The notes under the pieces are model-generated. The model saw only the letters and a list, made by a program, of their open reading frames with translations. It ran no database searches and was not told where the DNA came from. The position numbers and the translations under genes were made by a program. This document shows, one piece after another, positions 25,453-32,420 of a stretch of 46,324 bases of DNA; position 1 is the first letter of the stretch, and the number at the start of each line of letters is the position of its first letter. Source of the stretch: Thermomonospora echinospora (GTDB taxonomy: Bacteria > Actinomycetota > Actinomycetes > Streptosporangiales > Streptosporangiaceae); NCBI RefSeq assembly GCF_900108175.1, contig NZ_FNVO01000036.1:1-46324 (forward strand). Direction: 5' to 3'.

Positions 25453-26198
25453 CGGACTCAACGCCCACGGATCCGGTGTTCACCGGATCGGTGTTCACGG
25501 TGCGGGACCTCACGGTGACCTACGACGGTGGCCCACCGGCGGTGTCCGGCTACCACGTCGACTTGGCCCCCGGAACGCTCACGGTCATCCTCGGCCGCAA
25601 CGGCGCCGGGAAGACCAGTACGCTGCGCGGCATCACCGGCTTCCTCGCGCACGAGTCGGGCTCTTCGAAGGGGCGGATCTCGATCCGCGGCCAAGTGGTC
25701 AAGCGCCCCAACCCACTGCGGCTGTCCAAGCTCGGTGTAGGCCTGGTGGCCGACCAGCACAAGGTCTTCGTCAACATGTGCGTCCAGGACCAGCTGCGTC
25801 TGGTGGCGTCCCGCAAGCAGGACCTGGAAGAGATGTACGACTTCTTCCCACGGCTGCGCGAACGCCGTACCGTTCGCGCGGGGCTGCTCAGCGGGGGCGA
25901 ACGGCAGATGCTCGCCACCGCGCTGGTGCTGCTGCGCAAACCGAGCGTCCTGCTGGTCGACGAGCTGTCGCTGGGACTGGCGCCCGGCATGGTGCGCGAG
26001 CTGATGGGCCATCTGCGCCGCCTCGCCGACGAGCGCGGGCTCACCATCCTCGCCGCCGACCAGGCCGTGCACGCCTCGCTGCACGTCGCCGACCAAGTAC
26101 AGGTCATGGACAGCGGGTCGCTGGTGGCGAGCGGTCCGCTCGACTCGCTGGACATCGACGCCGTCCTCGACACCTACCTGGGGCGACATGAACGCTGA
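25449..26198 (+). CDS. ABC importer A, ATPase (LivF-like)
   Basis: 249 residues from ATG 25449. Walker A GRNGAGKTS, the ABC signature LLSGGERQML, Walker B VLLVDELSLG with the catalytic Glu and the LivF-type LGLAPG D-loop region are all intact. The H-loop position reads AADQA where His is usual, a Gln substitution seen in LivF-type subunits as QN/QH variants. Cytoplasmic energy-coupling subunit that should heterodimerise with the 26188 product. It overlaps the next gene by 11 nt. Confidence 0.9.
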   Translation: MTDSTPTDPVFTGSVFTVRDLTVTYDGGPPAVSGYHVDLAPGTLTVILGRNGAGKTSTLRGITGFLAHESGSSKGRISIRGQVVKRPNPLRLSKLGVGLVADQHKVFVNMCVQDQLRLVASRKQDLEEMYDFFPRLRERRTVRAGLLSGGERQMLATALVLLRKPSVLLVDELSLGLAPGMVRELMGHLRRLADERGLTILAADQAVHASLHVADQVQVMDSGSLVASGPLDSLDIDAVLDTYLGRHER

Positions 26199-27006
26199 CA
26201 GCGAGGTCAAAACCGATGCCCGCCGGCTCCGGGTCGACGGGGTCGACGTCGACCTGGGCGGTGTGCGGATCCTGCGGGGCGTCACCTTCGACGTGCGGCC
26301 GGGCGAGGTGTTCGGCATCGTCGGCCCCAATGGCGCGGGCAAGACGACCATCCTCAACGTCATCGACGGCATCGTCCGGCCCAGTGCCGGCACCGTCCGG
26401 TACGGGGACGTCGACCTGTGCCGCGTGCGCCCGCACGACATGCGCAAGCACGGGATCGGGCGCAGCCTCCAGTCGACCCACTACTTCCGTGACCTCACGG
26501 CGTTGCAGCTCGTCGCGCTCGGAGAGCTGCCGAACTCCATCGTGGGCGCGCTGCGTTTCGCAGGCCACCGCAAGCGGCGCAAGGCGCAGGCGGAAGCGCG
26601 CGACAAGGGCATGGAGGCGCTCAGACAGTTCGGCTTGGAGCAGTATGCGAACCGGCCCCTGAGCGAGCTGTCGAGCGCCGTGCAGAAGCTGGTGGACATC
26701 GCCCGCGCCGTGGTGACGGGCGGTGAACTTCTCCTGCTGGACGAGCCGACCTCCGGGGTGAGCGGCCACGAGCGCGGCGGGATCGGTGAAGCACTGCGCC
26801 GGCTCCGGACGCTGGGCCGCACCATCGTGCTGATCGACCACGATCCGGGTTTCGTGACCGGCAACTGCGACCGCCTGATGGCCATGAACTTCGGCGAGGT
26901 CCTGGACGTGGGACTGCCGGACGAGGTGATGAGCAGCGAGGCCGTCAAGCGCTCCTACCTCGGTGAGTCGGCGAATACCGACGTCGGAATCGAGAGAGAT
27001 CTATGA
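26188..27006 (+). CDS. ABC importer A, ATPase (LivG-like)
   Basis: 272 residues from ATG 26188. Walker A GPNGAGKTT, the LivG-type region GIGRSLQSTHYFRDLTALQL, Walker B LLLLDEPTSGVS and the H-loop IDHDPGFV are present. The ABC signature is altered to LSSAVQKLVDIARA, with Ala-Val replacing the usual Gly-x, so the two ATPases may be functionally unequal, as in other heterodimeric importers. Last gene of the operon from 23477; its binding protein is encoded next under a separate promoter. Confidence 0.9.
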   Translation: MNADSEVKTDARRLRVDGVDVDLGGVRILRGVTFDVRPGEVFGIVGPNGAGKTTILNVIDGIVRPSAGTVRYGDVDLCRVRPHDMRKHGIGRSLQSTHYFRDLTALQLVALGELPNSIVGALRFAGHRKRRKAQAEARDKGMEALRQFGLEQYANRPLSELSSAVQKLVDIARAVVTGGELLLLDEPTSGVSGHERGGIGEALRRLRTLGRTIVLIDHDPGFVTGNCDRLMAMNFGEVLDVGLPDEVMSSEAVKRSYLGESANTDVGIERDL

Positions 27007-27124
27007 CAGGCGGCGGGCGGACCGGCCGGCGGCCGCAGGCTGGCCGGATCGGGCCCAAGCCCGGCGAGCCGTGCGTCATCCCGGTGGGCCTGGGAAGGGC
27101 TGCGGTCACGCCGCCGGAGAGACC

Positions 27125-27153
27125 TTGACGCCGCTCGTCCCCGCTTTTATTTT
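27125..27153 (+). promoter_or_regulatory. Sigma-70-type promoter of binding-protein gene A
   Basis: TTGACG (27125-27130), a 17-bp spacer and TATTTT (27148-27153), with operator copy 10 beginning 1 bp later: the same layout as at 23364. A separate promoter would allow extra expression of the binding protein. Confidence 0.75.
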
Positions 27154-27154
27154 G

Positions 27155-27168
27155 TGACATCAAAGTCA
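27155..27168. promoter_or_regulatory. TetR-type operator copy 10
   Basis: TGACATCAAAGTCA has one mismatch to the consensus (A for the central G). It abuts the TATTTT -10 box and is 71 bp upstream of the solute-binding protein ATG. Confidence 0.83.
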
Positions 27169-27238
27169 AAAACTAGATGTCCCTCATGGGGCATCCCCGG
27201 CGCCCCTCCCACCCCGTACTCATGACAAGGATGTTGCG

Positions 27239-28426
27239 ATGTCCCGTCCACACAGAGCCACGCTCAAGGCCCTCGCCCTGGCAGGTGCGGGCGCCCTCGT
27301 TCTCGCCGCGTGCGGCGGCGGATCGGACGCCGCCTCGGGCGGCGAGTACAACTGGGGCATCAACGCCGAGCTGTCCGGGGCCACCTCGGCCTACGGCAAG
27401 ACGCTCCAGCAGGGCATCCAGGCCTACGTCGACGAGGTGAACGCCGCGGGCGGCATCAACGGCCACAAGATCAAGCTGACCGCACTGGACAACGGGGGTG
27501 AGCAGTCCCGGGCCGCGGCCAACACCACCCAGCTGGCCACGGCCCACCGGGTGAACGTCATCTTCGGGAACGTGCTGAGCTCGAACTGCTCGGCCGCGCA
27601 GCCGGTCGCCGTGCGCAACAAGGTGCCGCTGGCCTGCATCTCGGCGGCGGAACACAACCCCTACGTGTTCAACATCGGGCCCGACAACGCGCGCGCGGCG
27701 ACACCGCTGTTCGAGGCGGCCAAGAAGGTGACCGGCAAGAGCGACCCGAAGACCGCCTTCGTCTACCTGAACACTCTCACCGACCTCGCGCTCGCCAAGG
27801 ACGTGCAGGCCAAGGCCGCAGGTGCCGGCATCCAGCTGGCGACCGCCCAGGAGATCGACCTGATGTCGACCGACTACTCCAGCCAGACGGCGAAGGTGGT
27901 CGCGGCCAAGCCCGACGTCGTCCTGATCTCCCACACCGGGCCGGGCCTGCTGAGTGTGCTCAAGGGGGTGCGCGCCGCCGGCATCCAGGCGCCCTTCGTC
28001 TGGCTGGACGGGACCGCGAACCTCACCTCGCTCGCCTCGTCCACCGACGAGAACGTGTACGCGATGACCGTGTACTCGCTGGTCCAGCCGGACGCGACGG
28101 AAGAGGGCGCCAAGGCCTACATCAACGCGGTCAAGTCCAAGATCAAGGACTCCTCGACCCTGATGGGGCTCAACGACGGCGAGGCGGTCATGGGCTACCT
28201 GAGCGCGAAGGCGTACGGCGAGGCGATGAAGGCCTGCGGGTACCCGTGTTCCGGCGAGCAGCTCAAGCAGCAGCTGGAGAAGCTGCAGACCTCGATCCCC
28301 GGCATCGTCGACGCGTTCGGCTACACCGCCGACGACCACTACCCGTTCAAGAACTGGTACCTCTACAACGTGGTCGGCTCCAAGGCCACGTTGACGCAGA
28401 CCCTGGCCGCGGGCTCGTCCTCCTGA
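27239..28426 (+). CDS. ABC importer A, solute-binding lipoprotein
   Basis: 395 residues from ATG 27239 (AAGGA upstream). A lipoprotein signal peptide ends in the lipobox LAAC with Cys25, so it is membrane-anchored on the outside. The mature part is a Leu/Ile/Val-binding-protein-type periplasmic fold (peripla_BP_6): INAELSGATSAYGKTLQQGI, VDEVNAAGGINGHKIKL and QLATAHRVNVIFGNVLSSN. It delivers the solute to the permeases of importer A encoded upstream. The ligand is unknown; placement in the regulon suggests the acid or amide that the block degrades. Confidence 0.93.
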   Translation: MSRPHRATLKALALAGAGALVLAACGGGSDAASGGEYNWGINAELSGATSAYGKTLQQGIQAYVDEVNAAGGINGHKIKLTALDNGGEQSRAAANTTQLATAHRVNVIFGNVLSSNCSAAQPVAVRNKVPLACISAAEHNPYVFNIGPDNARAATPLFEAAKKVTGKSDPKTAFVYLNTLTDLALAKDVQAKAAGAGIQLATAQEIDLMSTDYSSQTAKVVAAKPDVVLISHTGPGLLSVLKGVRAAGIQAPFVWLDGTANLTSLASSTDENVYAMTVYSLVQPDATEEGAKAYINAVKSKIKDSSTLMGLNDGEAVMGYLSAKAYGEAMKACGYPCSGEQLKQQLEKLQTSIPGIVDAFGYTADDHYPFKNWYLYNVVGSKATLTQTLAAGSSS

Positions 28427-28443
28427 ACCCGCCCCCATGAGGC

Positions 28444-28488
28444 CCGACCCGGCCCGTGCGCCCGCCCCGGGCGCACGGGCCGGGTCGG
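28444..28488. terminator. Strong bidirectional hairpin terminator
   Basis: Arms 28444-28464 and 28468-28488 form a perfect 21-bp, nearly all-GC stem with a 3-nt loop, between the convergent genes ending at 28426 and 28490. Confidence 0.9.
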
Positions 28489-28489
28489 T

Positions 28490-28948
28490 TCAGCGGTAGT
28501 CGCCGCCGGCCAGGTAGCGTTCGAGCCGCGGGGCGCTCGCGGCTCGCGACACCAATTCGATTCTGGCGTCAGAATTGGGTAGGGTGTGGTAGCAGCCGCC
28601 CGCACGCCGCCCCTCGCCGTCGAGGATGGCCGCCTCCCACGCACAGCCGCGCCCCTCCAGGGCCGCCGATTCCCCGGCCACGTCCTCGCTCCACATGCCC
28701 AGATGGTGGAGGCCGGTCTTCTCCCACACGCTGTCGTCGACCCGCACCAGCAACTCGATGTAGGGCGGCCCTTCCAGGGACAACACGAACGTCTGGTGGA
28801 ACGTCCGGGGTCCGGAGGGGGTGGCGAACTCGGCGGGGAAGCGCTGCACGCGCCCCCACGTCACTCCGGTGGCCTCGCTGAACTCCTCCATCGCCGGCTC
28901 CAGGGCCGCCACGACGATACCGACGTGGTAGATCCGCGGAATGCTCAT
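28490..28948 (-). CDS. VOC (glyoxalase/dioxygenase) superfamily protein
   Basis: 152 residues from ATG 28948. Two beta-alpha-beta modules of the vicinal-oxygen-chelate fold are visible: RIYHVGIVVAALEPAMEEFS at the N-terminus, FVLSLEGPPYIELLVRVDDS, TGLHHLGMWSEDVAGESAAL and DARIELVS. Candidate metal ligands are the His in IYHVG and HHLG and the Glu residues in YIELL and RIELVS, as in methylmalonyl-CoA epimerase-like and glyoxalase_4 proteins. An epimerase, isomerase or lyase acting on a CoA ester is plausible but unproven. It is divergent from the 29059 ligase and shares operator copy 11. Confidence 0.82.
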   Translation of the reverse strand: MSIPRIYHVGIVVAALEPAMEEFSEATGVTWGRVQRFPAEFATPSGPRTFHQTFVLSLEGPPYIELLVRVDDSVWEKTGLHHLGMWSEDVAGESAALEGRGCAWEAAILDGEGRRAGGCYHTLPNSDARIELVSRAASAPRLERYLAGGDYR

Positions 28949-28966
28949 ACGCCCGCTCCCAACTAT

Positions 28967-28980
28967 TGACGTTGACGTCG
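28967..28980. promoter_or_regulatory. TetR-type operator copy 11, divergent
   Basis: TGACGTTGACGTCG has two mismatches to the consensus. It lies between the leftward VOC gene (18 bp from its ATG) and the rightward ligase-transporter operon; AACTAT directly precedes it as a possible rightward -10. Confidence 0.75.
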
Positions 28981-29058
28981 AAACCTACTTTGATGTTAGT
29001 CGTCAGCGCCGGTGGGCGGAAGCCGCCCGCCCCCCTCCCGACCACTGAAGGCGATACG

Positions 29059-30693
29059 GTGACCCGAAGCTCTGCTCTCGAAGGCTGGGGCATCCGGACG
29101 GTTCCCGCCGGGCTCGCTCAGCGCTACCGCGACGAAGGCTGGTGGACCGAGGACTCCCTCGGCGCGATGGTGGCCGACGGTCTCGGCCGCGCCCCCCACC
29201 TGCCCTTCCACGTCCGCTCCAAGGCGCGCCCCTACACCGGGACCCTCGCCGAGGTGGACCGGGCGGCGCGTTCGCTGGCCTGGGCCCTGCGGGTCCGGGA
29301 CATCGGCCCCGGCTCGGTCGTCATGCTCCAGCTGCCGAACTGGGTCGAGGCGGCCGTCACGTTCTGGGCCGCCACCTACGTCGGCGCGGTCGTCGTCCCG
29401 GTGGTGCACTTCTACGGCCCCAAGGAGGTCGGCTACATCCTGGACGACACCCGTCCCGCGGTGATCGTCACGCCCGACCGGTTCGGCCGCACCGACCACC
29501 TCCAGCAGTACGAGCAGCTGCTGGCGGGGCGGGACGAGGAGCCGCTGTGGCTGGTGGTGAGCGACCGCCCGGAGCGGGAACTGCCCCGGGCCGCCACGCC
29601 CTTCCACCGGATGCTGGACGCCGACCCGCTCACCGGGCCCGAGGCCGTCGACCCCACGGCCCCGGCGATCGTGGGCTTCACGTCCGGGACGACGCTCAAC
29701 CCCAAGGGCGTGGTGCACAGCCACCAGACGATCGGCTGGGAGGCGCGCCAGGCCGATCACTTCTACGGCAAGGGCGGCCCACCGCAGCTCGTGGGCACCC
29801 CGGTCGGCCACTTCATGGGGATGATCAACGCGTTCCTGCTGCCGCTGCTGCGGTCCGAGCCGGTGCAGCTGATCGACGTCTGGGACCCGGCCGAGGTGCT
29901 ACGGGCGATGAGCGAGCGCGGCCTCGGCATCGCCGGCGGTCCGCCCTACTTCCTGACCAGCCTGCTCGACCACCCTGACTTCACCCCCGAGCACCTGGCC
30001 CAGATCCCGTACATGGGGCTGGGCGGCGCGACGGTACCGGAGGCCTTCACCGAGCGGGCGACCAAGGAGGGCATCGCGGTGTACCGGTCGTACGGGAGCA
30101 CCGAGCACCCGTCGATCACGGCGAGCCTGCTGGACGACGCGGCGGACAAGCGTCTGCGCACCGACGGCCGGGCGCTGCCGGGCGCCGAGTTCCGCCTGGA
30201 CGGCAACGGCGAGATCCTCTCGCGCGGCGCCGACTGCTGCATCGGCTACACCGATCCCGCGCTGACCGCCCGGGCGTTCGACGCCGACGGCTGGTACCGC
30301 ACCGGCGACATGGGCGAGGTGGACGGCGACGGCTACCTCACCATCACCGACCGCGTGGCCGACGTCATCATCCGGGGCGGCGAGAACATCAGCGCCCAGG
30401 AGGTCGAGTCGCTGTTGCTGAGGATGGAGCAGGTCGCCGAGGTCAGCGTGGTGGCCGAGCCCGACCCGCGGCTGGGCGAGCACGCCACCGCGGTGATCCG
30501 CCCGCACGAGGCGGCCGGGCCGGTCTCGCTGGAGGACGTGCGCGCCCATCTCGCCGCGGCCGGGCTCGCCCGGCAGAAGTGGCCGGAGTCGGTGCACCTG
30601 GTCGAAGACTTCCCGCGCACGGCGACCGGCAAGATCCAGAAGTTCCGCCTGCGCCAGCAGGTGCGTGACGGCTCGCTGCGGGAGACCCGGTGA
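29059..30693 (+). CDS. Acyl-CoA ligase (AMP-forming), cyclic-acid ligase-like
   Basis: 544 residues from GTG 29059 (GAAGG upstream); in-frame starts nearer the operator would be leaderless. The adenylate-forming signature VGFTSGTTLNPKGVVHSH is near residues 204-220, then YRSYGSTEHPS, GWYRTGDMGEVDGDGYLTI and the C-terminal lysine in RTATGKIQK. The N-terminus and overall layout recall cyclohexanecarboxylate-CoA ligase-type enzymes. It heads an operon with a DUF427 gene and the complete importer B, so uptake and CoA activation of the same acid are probably coupled. The substrate is inference. Confidence 0.9.
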   Translation: MTRSSALEGWGIRTVPAGLAQRYRDEGWWTEDSLGAMVADGLGRAPHLPFHVRSKARPYTGTLAEVDRAARSLAWALRVRDIGPGSVVMLQLPNWVEAAVTFWAATYVGAVVVPVVHFYGPKEVGYILDDTRPAVIVTPDRFGRTDHLQQYEQLLAGRDEEPLWLVVSDRPERELPRAATPFHRMLDADPLTGPEAVDPTAPAIVGFTSGTTLNPKGVVHSHQTIGWEARQADHFYGKGGPPQLVGTPVGHFMGMINAFLLPLLRSEPVQLIDVWDPAEVLRAMSERGLGIAGGPPYFLTSLLDHPDFTPEHLAQIPYMGLGGATVPEAFTERATKEGIAVYRSYGSTEHPSITASLLDDAADKRLRTDGRALPGAEFRLDGNGEILSRGADCCIGYTDPALTARAFDADGWYRTGDMGEVDGDGYLTITDRVADVIIRGGENISAQEVESLLLRMEQVAEVSVVAEPDPRLGEHATAVIRPHEAAGPVSLEDVRAHLAAAGLARQKWPESVHLVEDFPRTATGKIQKFRLRQQVRDGSLRETR

Positions 30694-30763
30694 CACGTGC
30701 CGGTCGATGCGTTCCGCGCACCCGTGCAGTGCGCGGTGGACGCCCTCCGAGAAGGGAGAGGTT

Positions 30764-31159
30764 TTGGAACCGTCGGGTTACGTCGACCGGCCGGACTACC
30801 GCGTGGACGTGCGCCGCAAGCGCAACCTCATCCGCGTGACCCACGAGGGCGTGGTGCTGGCGGAGACCACCGCCGCCCTCGTGGTCGACGAGCAGGACCA
30901 CGGACTCGTCCTCTACATACCGCGGGCGGACGTGCGAACCGAGCACCTCGCGCCCTCCGACCAGACGTCGCGGTGCCCTTACAAGGGACGGGCGAAGTAC
31001 TGGCGGCTGCGGGACGGCGATGACCCCATCGCCTGGGAGTACCCGCAGCCGTACACCGAGGTCGCGATCCTGCGCGACCACATCGCCTTCTACCAGGACC
31101 GGACCCTGGTGCAGATCGGCACCGCCGACCCGGTCGTCTCCACCCCACCCCGCCCCTGA
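30764..31159 (+). CDS. DUF427 family protein
   Basis: 131 residues. TTG 30764 is chosen because AAGGGAG lies 5 bases upstream and the family's homology starts soon after; longer frames run into the ligase gene. Family-typical segments are VRRKRNLIRVTHEGVVLAET, LYIPRADVRTEHLAPSD, the CPYKGRAKYW motif and the end WEYPQPYTEVAILRDHIAFY. DUF427 proteins are small beta-barrel proteins of unknown function, widespread in actinobacteria. Its position between an acyl-CoA ligase and an importer binding protein ties it to uptake or activation of the pathway substrate. Confidence 0.85.
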   Translation: MEPSGYVDRPDYRVDVRRKRNLIRVTHEGVVLAETTAALVVDEQDHGLVLYIPRADVRTEHLAPSDQTSRCPYKGRAKYWRLRDGDDPIAWEYPQPYTEVAILRDHIAFYQDRTLVQIGTADPVVSTPPRP

Positions 31160-31174
31160 CATAGGGAGATTCCC

Positions 31175-32395
31175 ATGCGCCGAGCCCTCAGCCTCGCCGC
31201 CCTCACTGCCCTGGCGGCGGCCACCGTCACCGCCTGCTCCGGCTCCGGTTCGGAGAGCGAGTACGGCAAGGACCTCACCGGTGAGCCCATCAACCTGTCG
31301 GTGATCGCCTCCGGTCCCGGCCCCATCTACCAGCCCGAGCTGCTGAAGGCAGCCCAGGCGACGGCCAACGCGATCAACGACGCCGGCGGCGTGAAGCCGG
31401 GCGGCGGCGGCGCGGCCCGGCCGATCAAGCTGATCCACTGCGAGGCCTCCACCGTCACCGACCCGAACGCCGCCACCAAGTGCGCCCGTGAGGCCATCGA
31501 CAAGAAGGTGATCGCCGGGGTCGGCAAGTACGTCTCCTCCGACGCGGTCGTCCAGGCCTTCCACGGAGCGAAGATCCCGCTGGTCGGCACGCAGGTGCAG
31601 ACCGGGCAGGACTTCACCAGCCCCGCCTCCTTCCCGATCCAGGGCGGCTCGCCGATGCTGTCGGCGGCCACCGGCGTCGCGCTGCAGCAGGCGGGGGCCA
31701 AGACGGTGGCGGTCGTGACCGGTGACAGCCCGTCCGGGCGGCTGGTGCCCCAGTACGTCAAGGCCCTGCTCGCCGATCCCGGCGACCTCAAGGGCGCCCA
31801 CTACCTGCCCTTCGACGTCTCGGCCGACCTGACCTCGCACTTCAGCCAGATCGCCGGGGCCCGCCCCGACGGGGTCGCGCTGCTGGCCTCCACCGACGTC
31901 ACCACCAAGACGATCGTCGGGCTGCGGCAGGCCGGCTACCGCGGCAAGATCGCGGTCGTGGCGACCGCGGTGTCGGAGGCGTCCCTGGCCAAGATGGGCG
32001 ACGCGAGCGAGGGCACTGTCGTCGTCAGCGACTACGACGCGGCGACCAACACGGCCAACCCGAAGATCAAGCAGTTCGTGGACGAGATGGACAAGTACGG
32101 CGACGGCAAGATCGAGGGCACCGAGTTCGCGCTGAACGTGTGGGCCGCGATCCACCTGGTGGCCGACAGGCTCAACGGGGCGACCGACATCAGCGGCCCG
32201 GCCCTGATGAAGTCGCTGGAGGGGAGCAAGGTCTCCATCGGCATCGCCCCCGACTTCACCTACGGCTCACCGAACTTCCTCAAGCTCCCGCGGCTCCCGC
32301 GCGCCACCGTCCAGTTCCAGACGGTGCAGGGCGGCAAGATCATGGCGCCCGAGGGCGGCACGTTCACCGATCTCAACCAGTTCGCCAAGAAGTGA
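31175..32395 (+). CDS. ABC importer B, solute-binding lipoprotein
   Basis: 406 residues from ATG 31175. A short signal peptide ends in the lipobox VTAC with Cys21. The mature protein is a Leu/Ile/Val-binding-protein-type fold (AAQATANAINDAGGVKPG, LIHCEASTVTDPNAATKCAR, GAKTVAVVTGDSPSGRLV). It differs clearly in sequence from the importer A binding protein, so the two systems likely recognise different solutes or ends of the pathway. It is followed 25 bp later by the fused permease-ATPase gene. Confidence 0.92.
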   Translation: MRRALSLAALTALAAATVTACSGSGSESEYGKDLTGEPINLSVIASGPGPIYQPELLKAAQATANAINDAGGVKPGGGGAARPIKLIHCEASTVTDPNAATKCAREAIDKKVIAGVGKYVSSDAVVQAFHGAKIPLVGTQVQTGQDFTSPASFPIQGGSPMLSAATGVALQQAGAKTVAVVTGDSPSGRLVPQYVKALLADPGDLKGAHYLPFDVSADLTSHFSQIAGARPDGVALLASTDVTTKTIVGLRQAGYRGKIAVVATAVSEASLAKMGDASEGTVVVSDYDAATNTANPKIKQFVDEMDKYGDGKIEGTEFALNVWAAIHLVADRLNGATDISGPALMKSLEGSKVSIGIAPDFTYGSPNFLKLPRLPRATVQFQTVQGGKIMAPEGGTFTDLNQFAKK

Positions 32396-32420
32396 CCGGA
32401 CCCGGTCGGGAGCCTCGCCC

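Noticed and set aside
26979-26992. CGACGTCGGAATCG, resembling the operator
   Set aside because: It is inside the coding end of the LivG-like gene and departs at conserved positions; no promoter follows nearby, as the next one begins at 27125.
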